From Megaustenia siamemsis (Eukaryota; Mollusca; Gastropoda; Stylommatophora; Ariophantidae), in the NCBI GenBank assembly GCA_032433765.1, contig JAVIAB010000139.1, positions 43,679,946-43,743,945 of the forward strand: 64,000 nucleotides of DNA, written 5' to 3'. A program made the position numbers and the translations under genes. The notes under the pieces were generated by a model, which saw nothing but the letters and a program-made list of their open reading frames with translations, was not told the origin of the DNA and did no database searches. Shown here one piece after another: positions 34,766 to 45,036 of the stretch (the stretch's first letter is position 1; each line of letters starts with the position of its first letter).

Positions 34766-36189
34766 ATGTTTGTACACAGTTCGTTAACCTTCGCTGTAGA
34801 TAAAGTCTCTATTTTGATGGCTTCGTTCGTGACCTTGGAAGCTACGGACCTAACTTGTGCAAACGGTTGGTTTGGCGCAAATTGTACGTTACAATGTCAC
34901 TGCCATAGAGTTTGTGACAAAACTACAGGGATATGCCCAAACAATGACAGTTGTCAGCATGAATATTTTGGACCCCAGTGTCAGTACTTGGTTCTCTTGT
35001 ACAAATACGCCCAAAAATCTGAACCTACTTTCCTGTTTGATAACAACGACACCACATGTAATTCAGACACAAATTCTGCATCAGTTGAGGCAACTCTCAA
35101 CCAATATTTGCTGTTCTCCCTGGTTTAGGATTTATGTGAATGACTTAATAGATCCGAACAGTTTCACGGTAAAATTAAATGGTTCTGTCTCATGTAACAA
35201 TGAATCACGGTTTGTAGTTAGCACGAGATTGATGTCTTTTGCTCTGGGGCTGGTCTGATCAACAAGTTATTGATTGCAGGGGCAATAGTTGCAAATATCT
35301 GCTCCATCTACATAGGCGTGGATAGGAATGTTGCTCTCAAACAAAAGACAAACCAGGCCGACACATTTAATGCTTGTTATATAGGAGACGGATGTGGACC
35401 AGAGGCCGCAGTAAATGGTAAAACAAAGACCAATCTCTATGACAATGACTGCACACACACAAAACTGAGAAGTGGAACCAGTCCTGTTTACTGGTATCTG
35501 AACTTTGCCACGCCCCAGAAGATTCACATCATTCGAATCTATCATCGAGCTAGCGCTATGATTCGGGTAAAGAATGCCTTTCTAAAGGCCTTCTCTGACA
35601 GTGGCGGAGTAGTGTTCCAGTGTAATGATATATCATATCCTAATGTTTCTATGAACACTATTGTAGTCACCACACAAACGCCAACGGCACACATTCAGAT
35701 TGAGTATTCACCGACCATTTCGCAGGCCGGCAGTGCACTGACGGTGTGTGAGGTGCAAACAGTTATAGACACCTATAGTCTGAACGGGTATTCTTGGTCG
35801 TTTTGTGCAGTGTGTAGCGGGTGTTGCAAAAGCTGCGACATCATCATCGGTACGTGTCACGGCAAATGTTCTCATGGGATCCATGGACACGACTGCTCCA
35901 GGTCTTGTCTCAGTGTCTTTCCTTTATGTGAGAAAAATCCCGAAAATGTCTACAATGTAAACATCCTGGCTATACCTGTAATAACACTTGTCCCGATGGT
36001 AATTTTGGGCTACAGTGCGAACAGACGTGTTCTGATGGCTGTGACATCATATGTGACCCGGAAAGTGCTGACTGTACGTGCAAGGAAACGTACTGTGAAC
36101 AGTCAACCGGGAACTGTGCATGCAAGGGAACGTTCTATAGGTCAGACTGCTCTCAAATCTCCGGACAACTGTTTGAACGAAACCTGTGA
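34766..36189 (+). pseudogene. EGF-like / fucolectin-like (F5-8C-type) receptor fragment, frameshifted
   Basis: In order: an EGF-like stretch ANGWFGANCTLQCHCH...CPNNDSCQHEYFGPQCQY; a spacer with RIYVNDLIDPNSFTVKLNGS; SIYIGVDRNVALKQKTNQAD, which opens a fucolectin/F5-8C-like domain (AAVNGKTKTNLYDNDCTHTK, SPVYWYLNFATPQKIHIIRI, AFSDSGGVVFQC); then EGF-like repeats (CKHPGYTCNNTCPDGNFGLQ, CKETYCEQSTGNCACKGTF) to a stop at 36187-36189. This domain order is typical of an expanded molluscan family often named multiple EGF-like domains protein 10/11. The reading frame changes near 35096, 35220 and 35935, no signal peptide is clear, and no transmembrane or kinase/phosphatase part follows. It is a pseudogene or a copy with assembly errors; 5' exons may lie elsewhere. 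Confidence 0.75.
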
Positions 36190-36289
36190 ACAGTTATTCG
36201 GGGCCTGCATCTCGTATGTCGATGATTCACACGTTAAGAAGAGTCTGCAGACTAATCCAAGCATATGGGTACCTCAATGTGTTTATGTG

Positions 36290-36985
36290 CTAGACTTGGT
36301 TCATTTCTTGGTATTTTTCCGTGAAGCCATGACTCATATCCTAATGTGTTTCTGTGCTAGTCATGGCTCATCTCTTGATGTGTTTCTGTGCTAGCCATGG
36401 CTCAAATCTTAGCTTGTGTGTGTGTGCGTGCTAGCCATGGCTGATATATAGGTGTGTGTCATGTTAGTCATATCTCATATCTTGGTGTGTCCGTGTTAAT
36501 CATGTCTCATATCTTTATGTGCGTCTGAGTTTAGTAATATCTCATAACTTAGTGTGTATCTGTGTTAGTCATGTGTCATATCTTTGTGTGTACATGTCTG
36601 GGTTAGGGATATCTCATATCTTTGTGTGCATGTTTATGTTAGTCATATCTCATATCTTTGTGTGTGCATGTCTGTGTTTGACACATCTCATATCCTTATG
36701 TGCGCATGGCTATGTAAGTCACATCTCATATCTTTGTGAGTGCACGCCTATGTTAGTCATATCTTATATCGTTGTGTGTATGTCTATGTTAGGTATGTGT
36801 CATATTTTTATGTGTGCATGTCTATGTCAGTCATATCTCATATCTTTATGTGCATGTCTATGTTATTCATGTGTCATATATCTTAATGTGTTTTGGTGTT
36901 AGTCGTGTCTCGTATCGCTGTGTACATGTCTGTGTTATTCACATCTCATATCTTTGTGTGTGCATGACTGTGTTAGTCAGCTCTA
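36290..36985. repeat. 36-38-bp minisatellite (GTTAGTCATATCTCATATCT)
   Basis: About 18 degenerate units, starting just after the EGF-like pseudogene and running directly into repeat D. It is the expanded form of 1290-1385. Confidence 0.9.
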
Positions 36986-37313
36986 GTGACTCGGGCAGAT
37001 GGTGCTCGTAAACCTGGGAGGGCCGACCGTCTAAGGGCAGAATCCCCCTACAGAAAAGACAATCTGCTGCCTTGCAGGAAGATTGGGGACAATCAAAGGC
37101 TAAGGAAAGCGAACCTGAATAAAATGCTGGCTGAAATCGGATGCACTGGGCCACTGGCGCAGAACACAGTGCAACGTATTAACGGGTGTTCAGTCAGAGT
37201 GGATCTGGCAGACTCTAAATGTGATGTTCTGTCTGTGGGGGCGATCAACACACTTAATCTGACAGCTAACTTCATGTGAGAGTCTGGGATCCTACTCTGA
37301 TTGAGTCCTGATC

Positions 37314-37361
<48 letters not shown>
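36986..37361 (+). repeat. Repeat D copy with (GA)n tail
   Basis: Near-identical to 1386-1732, with a GA tract at 37313-37361. The frame 36986-37279 (97 codons) is conserved in length between the two copies, with mostly conservative changes. No known domain. Confidence 0.7.
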
Positions 37362-37366
<5 letters not shown>

Positions 37367-37911
37367 TATTACAAGTCGATATAAGTCGACTTACTAGTAG
37401 GGGCAAGTGCTTCTTATGTCGGGAGCGCGAGGAGTAGTAGAAGATTTATTGCAGTCAGTTTTTATATGCGGAGATGGCACTTCACACGGAACAGTTTCTT
37501 TAGAAACATTCTCTGCCTTGACAGATAGGATGTATTTTATCTTTTTTTAATATTATTTTTTAAATAGAAGTATTATATAGAACATCAACGATTCAGAATA
37601 GACCACTGGCTCTGCATAGTAAGATATATTGATAATCTTCATTGAAATATCAGCTTGTCTAGTAAATGACAGAAACAGGAATCTAATGTTCTGTACGGGG
37701 TGTAGCAATTGGCTATATCCTTTAGGGAGCACATTGTACTGCCCAAGGTTGTGTTATAACGCATTCAACCTGGGCAAATTGGAAAAGTGGTTACATTGAG
37801 TTATTTGAATTATAAGTGTTCATAAGCAATTCTATATGGCTATCGACTAGCTCGCCAATCCATTCGGGTTAAAATTGTGACAGTTCACAAATTAGACAGA
37901 CAGAATGAGAG

Positions 37912-37916
<5 letters not shown>
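37362..37916. other. Nothing recognised
   Basis: Unique DNA. The sequence near 37808-37846 (ATTATAAGTGTTCATAAGCA) recurs at 38369-38404, flanking the microsatellite block. Confidence 0.4.
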
Positions 37917-37960
<44 letters not shown>

Positions 37961-38229
37961 GAAAGAGGCAATAAATATCAGATTTAGTGTCTGTGTTGCT
38001 TTGGACGATCACTTGGAGATGTGGGATTTCCTTCCTTCCTTCCTTCCTTCCTTCCTTCCTTCCTTCCTTCCTTCCTTCCTTCCTTCCTTCCTTCCTTCCT
38101 TCCTTCCTTCCTTCCTTCCTTCCTTCCTTCCTTCCTTCCTTCCTTCCTTCCTTCCTTCCTTCCTTCCTTTCTTTCCTCCTACCCCATCCCTCATTCTTTC
38201 TTTCTTTTTTTTTTTTCTTTTTTCTTTCT

Positions 38230-38277
<48 letters not shown>

Positions 38278-38310
38278 TCGCTTGTTTGTTCGTTTGTTCT
38301 TTATTTATTT
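37917..38310. repeat. (GA)n, (TTCC)n and (TTTC)n microsatellite block
   Basis: GA at 37917-37970, TTCC at 38030-38170, then TTTC/T-rich at 38171-38310. Lys/Arg/Glu or Phe/Leu/Pro/Ser repeat frames are artefacts. The polypurine strand could form triplex DNA. Confidence 0.97.
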
Positions 38311-38407
38311 CTTTCTTACAATTGTGTCCCCTCTATTCATTTCTTCAACTTTCATCCAATGAAAGCCGAATTATAAGTGTCAAGCAATTCTATGTGGCTA
38401 CCGACCT

Positions 38408-38475
38408 ACAGATCCATATTAGATGAAAGTTCCGAATTCGGTTCCGAATTCAACTTTCATCTAATACGGATCTGT
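38408..38475. repeat. Long hairpin at the 5' edge of a LINE-E
   Basis: ACAGATCC.TATTAGATGAAAGTT pairs with its complement in AACTTTCATCTAATACGGATCTGT around a GAATTCGGTTCCGAATTC-like loop. The arms are about 30 bp with few mismatches. Confidence 0.8.
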
Positions 38476-39135
38476 AAGACGACACCAAAGAAGTGCGTGG
38501 GCATTTACAACACGCTCGACAGGCAGAATAGTCTACGAAGACAGTGGTGCATACGTCATGACCACGAGTAGCATGACAATGGACGCGATGGCAGTGATCA
38601 AGGCATTCAAATGGTTAGAGTCACAAGACTACATCCACGCATGTATACTGAGTGATTCGATGAACATGATTAAAAAAGTGGAGGCGGGCTCTGTACGTAT
38701 GCAATGGGTAGAGTCGTTGCAGAAATCCAAAATACGTAAGGTTACCTTTGTCTATGTCCCTGGGCATGCAGAAGTACGGGGAAATGAAAGAGCGGACAGG
38801 TTGGCTAGCTGCGCTGACGTTGAGGACGGGCAACCAATGGATCGGGCAGACATCATCATGTCCTCCGAGATGTGGGAAGAGCACAGGACTTCGACAAACA
38901 CAGATCCCCGTCACTTCTTCGGATGATGGAAATGGAAGTTAAGATGGGCACAGCCAGAAATGAGAAACTTAGTGGCCGTGTAAGAAGACTTACCAACCAA
39001 CATAGAACTGGAGTCGTCAGTCGCTGGACACTGCGGGAATTGCCGAGGAGGGGATCTGAGCAACTATGTACATGTTCGGAGTGCAATGATGATGACCCGC
39101 AAATAACTCAATAACTCAATAACTAAATAACTCAT
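38476..39135 (+). mobile_element. LINE family E, RNase H domain, frameshifted, (ATAACTCA)n tail
   Basis: Translation: AWAFTTRSTGRIVYEDSGAY, then AMAVIKAFKWLESQDYIHAC, LSDSMNMIKKVEAG, FVYVPGHAEVRGNERADRLA, then after a frameshift near 38870 GRAQDFDKHRSPSLLRMMEM and the C-terminal CTCSECNDDDPQITQ. The VPGHA..GNERADxLA box is the RNase H C-terminal catalytic signature, and the LSDS Asp and the Glu in this set are seen. It ends in AATAACTC repeats at 39100-39132. It is a 5'-truncated non-LTR element. Confidence 0.88.
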
Positions 39136-39139
39136 CTAA

Positions 39140-39507
39140 TGTTTCTATTGTTTACTTATTCTTTCTACTATAATTGTCTACGATGTATGACCTTCCATTT
39201 CTTCATCTTGTCACCTTCTTTCGTTGTATCGTTCTTATATTTTCGGTCACCTCCAGCTTCTCCTGCTACTTATTTATTTCATGTCTCCCTCCTCCCTTTA
39301 TCTTTCCTTCATATTATTTTCTTTCTTCATTATTTTTTTCTATTTTAGAAACTTCAATTAGCAGTTTATAATGTTTCAAGAGAATAGTTGTCCTCAGAAC
39401 ATGTTTACTGAGTATGTCCTGCAATGTTGGTGGCAATGGCGAAATATTCGTTTACTTTGTTTACAAAAATCAACAAGTCTGGAATATAATTTCACTGTAA
39501 GCTTATT
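39140..39507. other. Pyrimidine-rich DNA, nothing recognised
   Basis: T/C-rich stretch without gene or array. Confidence 0.4.
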
Positions 39508-39806
39508 CATTGTCGACTGGGCTACCGACGTTCGGACAACCCGTGTTCGATTCCATCTGGAAGCAGTGACAGTTGTACTCGTAGTTTGGGAACAAAATAT
39601 ATCCCCGCGACGATCCAGCCGCTGGCAGAAATTGGTACCAGTGTAGTACTCTGGGATGATGAGGAATGCCGCCTCGTATCGTGAGTTTCGGTGCTTGTAG
39701 CGACACTATCCAGAAGTCTCTAAACACTTCTAGATAGGTGGCCGAGCACATATGGGTGAAAACTCGCGTGCTAAGACGCCGATTCAAGACTCATGATCTA
39801 CCTTTA
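39508..39806 (+). repeat. SINE-C copy
   Basis: Aligns with 61752-62086 (minus): TGGGCTACCGACGTTCGGAC near the tRNA-like head, CCGTGTTCGATTCC (B-box-like), CCAGCCGCTGGCAGAAATNG, ACACTATCCAGAAGTCTC, and the end CGTGCTAAGACGCC then TTTACCT. A tRNA-derived SINE is the best reading. Confidence 0.75.
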
Positions 39807-40798
39807 CCTATCATTGAGACTCAGAATATTAAAAATCTTTCAACACAAATGCACTTGTTTTCCTTGCATGTTATTATGTTTATTCTGTTAAGAAATTACA
39901 TACGTTCTCTGATTATTAAACGGAGAGCATAGAAATGTGGCTTTCGAGTACAGAAGATGGTCATCCGATCCGATAACAATTTGCACAAGACTCACTTAAA
40001 GCTCTTCGCTGTCACCGGTCCTTTTCAATGCGTTCACTGTGCCGATTACAGCTCAACCGTTGGATGAGAAGAGCTGATAATAAGATTTGGAGGCATTAAC
40101 AGGGCAAAACAGAAATGAGATCAACAAGTCTGTGCTTGGCTAATTCGATCGCAGCACTTCGTGATGTAAAAGTTTCAGAGCTCAAGTCAACCTTGGAGAA
40201 TCTGCAGCGACGTGATTCTCACTTAATAATCACATTTTTAAAACAGACGTGCCATTTGTGGCGCTCTGTGTGACGAGGAAGTGATTAGAACATGATATGA
40301 TGACGTATTTGGAAATTAATTTTGATTGAAGCTTGTGTTTCAGAGGTCAGATTGTGGTCACAGAGGTTATGTCATAACACAAACTAGCATGGTTCAGATG
40401 AGATAATGGCAGCTACAACGGTTGTTGATGCTTTTATACCAGGGACTAGTCCTTTCGTCCATCGAGTACGCTATGCCATTGTCACTGTTAGTTCGACTCA
40501 TATACTAACAGACTTGAAAGAGTACAGAATGAAACGATAAGCGTTTTATTTGGATGCACGAGAGACACATCATGTGAGAATGCGATCCCTGCTCGATTGT
40601 CCAACTATGAGGACAGGCTTATGTCCTGGAGAGCACACACAAACCTAAAGATAAGCGCAGATCAGAAGCATTCGCAATATGAAACGTTTATTAAAGATAA
40701 TGGTGACAGATTATGAAATAGTAAGTAATCGATAAGTCGGGCTGATGATACTGTTAAATTTGTATGTAGACTACCTAACGTTAACCATGGGGAAGAAA
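39807..40798. other. Unique DNA, nothing recognised
   Basis: A kilobase without a convincing frame, array or transposon fragment. Confidence 0.4.
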
Positions 40799-40809
40799 TG
40801 GTACCGGTA

Positions 40810-41152
40810 AAAAAAAAAAAAGAAGTGAAGTACACCCGTCACGCGAAATGGCGTATAGGAAATATGGTGTTAGTGACCATAAATGTTACAGACCTTCGGC
40901 ACATGATTTTTGGAGTAATGTGGTCGGTATTACGCCTGTGCCGCTTTACTTTCCCAGAAAAAATCCGGTACCCATTAAAGGCTGGGTAAACCGGGCCCGT
41001 CGGTTGGGATCGAACCCTACCTCTTGTCTTTTGTAGTCCAGTTCACTTGTAGTCCAGTTCACTTGTAGTCCAGTTCACTTGTAGTCCAGTTCACTTGTAG
41101 TCCAGTTCACTTGTAGTCCAGTTCACTTACCACTGAGCTATTGCGGCTCAAT
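40810..41152 (-). mobile_element. SINE-A with internal 16-bp expansion, 11-bp target duplication
   Basis: Reverse SINE-A. TGGTACCGGTA flanks it at 40799-40809 and 41153-41163. Within the tRNA-like head the 16-bp unit TTGTAGTCCAGTTCAC is repeated about six times (41031-41130), making this copy about 80 bp longer than its relatives. Confidence 0.9.
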
Positions 41153-41234
41153 TGGTACCGGTACCTTGAGATTATTTATTACTTGTTCTATTATCGCCAC
41201 ACTAGACAGAGGATGAAGAGAACAAAACCTGGTT

Positions 41235-41291
41235 GTGGTTAATGTAAAGGCTAATGTCCTCACCTGTGAAATTTATACTGACAATGACGCT
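41235..41291 (+). mobile_element. LINE family E flank split by element 2
   Basis: Ends ...GAAATTTATACTGACAATGA then CGCT, which reads EIYTDNDA. The IYTD motif fits the first catalytic Asp strand of a LINE RNase H domain, and the same LINE resumes at 49031 with a region alignable to 38480-38560. This is moderate evidence because the copy is degraded. Confidence 0.5.
41286..41291. repeat. Target-site duplication, left of element 2
   Basis: GACGCT, matching 49025-49030. Confidence 0.82.
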
Positions 41292-41352
41292 AATAGTAGT
41301 AGTGGCTGTGAACCCACCCTAAAAGTGCACGCACATGCACCGAAAGACAATA

Positions 41353-41401
41353 GATTTGGCACCGACTTTGCACGAAACGTGCACCAAAACCGTGCCAAAA
41401 A
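41353..41401. promoter_or_regulatory. GCAC-rich dyad near the element 2 terminus
   Basis: TTTGGCACCGACTTTGCACG and CGTGCACCAAAACCGTGCCA form TTTGGCAC/GTGCCAAA and TGCACG/CGTGCA dyads, about 65 bp inside the end. A similar set of GGCAC/GTGC words recurs next to the central loop (44866-44938). It may be a protein-binding site; function unknown. Confidence 0.4.
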
Positions 41402-41482
41402 AAAAAAAAAAAAAAAATTTTTTTCGAATTCGCTATTTTTTTCGAACTTCATTATTTTTTGGGGAAATTTTTTTTGGGGGTT

Positions 41483-42010
41483 CGTCAGTTTGTCGAAACG
41501 GTCTACTGTGTCTGAGAGCTTAACTCAGGTAAATTCAAAAGAGACTCGGTGCTAATCCGCTTATGTAGCGGCGGTCGTCTCTCGCGGTGTGTTAGATGAA
41601 AATATTTGTGAAAGAGTATTTTAAAAGAGTATATTTGTGAAAGTAAAAATTCAGAATTATTTAAAAATATGTATTTGTGAACGTAAAAAAACTCAGAATT
41701 ATTAAAAATAAAAAATAAAAAAATAAATAAAAACAATAAAAAGTCTCCCTTCAGGATTCGAACACGAGGTACTGTACGTGACAGGAGGCGACATGTAAAA
41801 AAAAAAAATGCTGACAAGCAATGACGTTGAAGGTTAGTTTGTCGAAACGGTCTACTGTGTCTGAGAGATTAACGCAGGTAAATTCAAAAGAGACTCGGCT
41901 TATTATCTCGGTGGTCGTGATATGCTCTCGCTGTGTGTTAGAGGAAAATATTTGTGAAAGAGTATTTTAAAAGAGTATATTTGTGAAAGTGAAAATTCAG
42001 AATTAATCAA
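41483..42010. repeat. Internal direct duplication in element 2 left arm
   Basis: A block beginning GTTTGTCGAAACGGTCTACT and ending AATATTTGTGAAAGAG... occurs at about 41488-41665 and again at about 41838-42005. Both are mirrored in the right arm (about 48310-48840). Confidence 0.85.
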
Positions 42011-42566
42011 TATTTTAAAAAACTTAAAATGAAGGGAAATTTAAAATATAGGCGATCGCGTAAATGATTGGGTCGCGGATCTCGCACTACATTTTTTTTT
42101 AGTGCCACCCTCAACACCAGCATCAACCCTTCATGTCCTATCATCATCATACCACACAAAGTTTCAAACCGATTATTATTCGCCGGCGGTGGGCATGTGA
42201 GGTGGAGGGGCGGGTAATAGGCAACAGGATGCGACATGTAAAAAAATGCTGACAAGCAATGACGTTGAAGGGGTATTGTTACGAAAAGAAAAATACGACT
42301 AGCTCGCGGGCGGGAACGAGTTGGTTGACACAGGTGTGTTATTGTAGTATCGCTAACATCATGTGCCAGGATAGCGGTTCTTGAGGAAAGATTATTGGTC
42401 GTGTGTGTTATCGCTACCAACATCAGCATGTGTCGTGTAGTAAGGTGTGCTAATATTAAATAGTGACGCTCGCTCTTTCTCATTCAATGTAAAGCAAAAC
42501 AAAATTCTATATTTCACAATTTTATTAATACATCATATATATATTACTGTCCGGATGCTGATAATT

Positions 42567-42773
42567 TTAACCGTCTGGGTTTCCTACACAACCGCCCTCC
42601 ATTTTGACAAAACCTTGATCAAAGCTGGAATAGGTAATCGGTGACTTTGCTGAAACATCCTGGGCATCCACACTGGCTGCCGGAGCTGTCGTCTGATTAA
42701 CAAGAGTGAGGTCCCCTTGGTTAACAGAAAAGGGCGTGTAGTTGATGTTAGCATAAGCGTTTTCGAGACTGCC
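42567..42773 (-). pseudogene. Unidentified C-terminal coding remnant, element 2 left arm
   Basis: Minus-strand frame of 68 codons ending in TAA (42567-42569). Its residues include LENAYANINYTPFSVNQG and FVKMEGGCVGNPDG, with a balanced, protein-like composition, unlike the surrounding repeats. It has no Met and is closed upstream by a stop exactly at the 46-bp minisatellite. The layout matches the polymerase remnant in element 1 (coding tail, then minisatellite). I do not recognise the protein. Confidence 0.4.
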
Positions 42774-42779
42774 TTAACG

Positions 42780-43190
42780 CCATGTGCCACCCTCAACACC
42801 ATCATCCCTTCATGTCCTATCATCATCATGTGCCACCCTCAACACCATCATCCCTTCATGTCCTATCATCATCATGTGCCACCCTCAACACCATCATCCC
42901 TTCATGTCCTATCATCATCATGTGCCACCCTCAACACTAGCATCATGTGCCACCCTCAACACTAGCATCATGTGCCTCAACACTATCATCATGTGCCTCA
43001 ACACTATCATCATGTGCCACCCTCATCATCAACCTTCATATCATCATCTTGTGCCTCAACATCACCCTTCATGTCCTATCATCATCATGTGCCACCCTCA
43101 ACACCATCATCCCTTCATGTCCTATCATCATCATGTGCCACCCTCAACACCATCATCAGCCCTTCAGGTCCTATCATCAAACCACACAAA
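42780..43190. repeat. 46-bp minisatellite, element 2 left arm
   Basis: Units ATGTGCCACCCTCAACACCA plus TCATCCCTTCATGTCCTATC, period 46 bp, with shortened variants lacking CACCCT. Followed by a CTCTCTCT tract at 43213-43237. Mirrored at about 47120-47545. Confidence 0.93.
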
Positions 43191-43212
43191 GTATCAACCA
43201 GCGAAATTCTCC

Positions 43213-43245
<33 letters not shown>

Positions 43246-43305
43246 ACATTCATGGTAAACCAAAACAAAATAAATCACTAAGATTTTACCACCATAACAC
43301 ACAAA

Positions 43306-43428
43306 TTTAGGGTCATATTAAAAAAAGTCGACCTTAAAACCATACAAATCTACTCCCATACTCATAAAAGTTAGACACATCAAACAGATAATTACTTCCA
43401 AACTCCAAAAAAGTTAGACCAAATCACG
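43306..43428. repeat. GTTAGACAC-type repeat block (left arm)
   Basis: AAATTTAGGGTCATATTAAA, AAAAGTTAGACACATCAAAC and TTACTTCCAAACTCCAAAAA resemble the 22-bp-motif array of element 1. Further blocks lie at 44120-44340 and 44780-44850. Confidence 0.6.
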
Positions 43429-43429
43429 C

Positions 43430-44040
43430 TTCGATCGTTCTCTAACATTGCCTCGATCGTTCTTTAACATTGCCTCCAGCGTTCTTTAACATTGCCTCCA
43501 GCGTTCTCTAACATTGCCTCGATCGTTCTATAACATTGCCTCCAGCGTTCTGTAACAGTGCCTCGATCGTTCTTTAACATTACCTCGAGCGTTCTCTAAC
43601 ATTGCCTCGATCGTTCTTTAACATTGCCTCCAGCGTTCTCTAACATTGCCTCGATCGTTCTATAACATTGCCTCCAGCGTTCTGTAACATTGCCTCCAGC
43701 GTTCTCTAACATTGCCTCGATCGTTCTATAACATTGCCTCCAGCGTTCTGTAACATTGCCTCCAGCGTTCTGTACATTGCCTCGATCGTTCTTTAACATT
43801 ACCTCGAGCGTTCTCTAACATTGCCTCGATCGTTCTTTAACATTGCCTCCAGCGTTCTCTAACATTGCCTCGATCGTTCTATAACATTGCCTCCAGCGTT
43901 CTGTAACATTGCCTCCAGCGTTCTGTAACATTGCCTCGATCGTTCTTTAACATTACCTCGAGCGTTCTCTAACAATGCCTCGATCGTTCTTTAACATTGC
44001 CTCCAGCGTTCTCTAACATTCCCTTGCTCGTTCTCTAACA
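43430..44040. repeat. 22-bp minisatellite, element 2 left arm
   Basis: About 27 units of TAACATTGCCTCGATCGTTC / TAACATTGCCTCCAGCGTTC types, alternating in patterns that show block duplication. Two shorter arrays (45950-46185 and 46630-46866) represent it in the right arm. Confidence 0.95.
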
Positions 44041-44452
44041 TTTTCATTAGTTGGAGTCTTTGTGTTGCCTTCTTAGTGAGATTCTCTACGTGTTTCTTCA
44101 GGCTCAATTGTCAGTCTAGTTGTATTCCTAAAAAATCTACTTCCATACTGATATTAGTTAGACACATCGATCAGATAGTTACATCCAAATCGCAAACATT
44201 TTACCCCAGAACACAAAAATTTAGGGTCATACTAAAAAAGTCGACCTAAAAATCCCAAAAAGCTACTCACATAGTCGTAATAGTTAGACACAACGAATAG
44301 GAAGTTATATTCTAGGTCAAAAATGTTAGACCAAATCACAACGAACCACGAACCACAACCCATGAACCCTGGACTTAACGAACCACGAACCACAACCCCA
44401 CGAACCATGGACTTAACGAACCATCAACTAACGAACCATGAACTGGACTTAA

Positions 44453-44800
44453 CAAAGACAGCGTCGAGGAGAGATATAATTTGCGGTCTCTTGCTCTTCT
44501 GTTCGCCTCTGCTGCTGGTATGTTTCCTAGCGCTTCTAATTGTACATCGACCCATCCTTTTTCGTGGTCGACAGTTGGGTCTGGTGTTCTCACAACATTT
44601 TGATGAAGGCTCGTTGTGTTTTTGATCTGTCTGCCCTGTCACCTAGCCAAACTATTTTATCTGTTGTTTCCTTATATATTCTATGATGGGGGCTATTCCT
44701 AGCTTTCTTCTCAGTTCTTCATTTCTGAGCTTATCTCTCAGACTGTTTCATGTCATTCTTCTAACACATTTCATCTCTGAGATCACACAAATTTAGGCAC
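44453..44800 (-). mobile_element. LINE family C 3' fragment captured in element 2 left arm
   Basis: Minus-strand sequence matches the C-terminal end of LINE-C at 52245-52575 (RNEELR.KLGI.P.IEYIRK, CCENTRPNCRPRKR, AEANRRARDRKLYLSSTL) with frame breaks. The same fragment is in the right arm (45190-45525), so it was present before the arms were duplicated or was copied by arm-to-arm conversion. Confidence 0.85.
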
Positions 44801-44938
44801 ATACTCAAAAAGTCGACCTCAAAACCATAAAAATCTACTCCCACATTCAGCTAAAAGTTACACCAAAACCGCACCAGATTTGCAACGTGCAAAAACATGC
44901 ACAAGTTTGACACGCGAACCAGTTTGGCACAATGCACC

Positions 44939-45036
44939 AATAGACATCCCCATACCAAAAATTTACTTTGATAATCACATTTATAATTGTTACGCCCCTT
45001 GATAATCACTTTTATGATTGTTACGCCCCTTACGAA
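44939..45036. other. Central loop of element 2
   Basis: Unpaired 98 bp: ATAGACATCCCCATACCAAA, AATTTACTTTGATAATCAC and two copies of GATTGTTACGCCCCTT-like sequence. This closely resembles the outer units of the 136-bp array in element 1 (compare 21070-21130), directly linking the two elements. Confidence 0.8.

Larger units (their letters stand above)
41292..44938. repeat. Element 2 left arm
   Basis: Pairs with 45037-49024. Differences between arms are small indels (A-tract lengths, minisatellite unit numbers) and sparse substitutions. Confidence 0.9.

Noticed and set aside
37905..38426. Phe/Leu/Pro/Ser repeat protein
   Set aside because: Produced by TTCC and TTTC microsatellites.
42784..43310. 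His/Pro/Ser-rich frames
   Set aside because: Artefacts of the 46-bp minisatellite, mirrored in the right arm.
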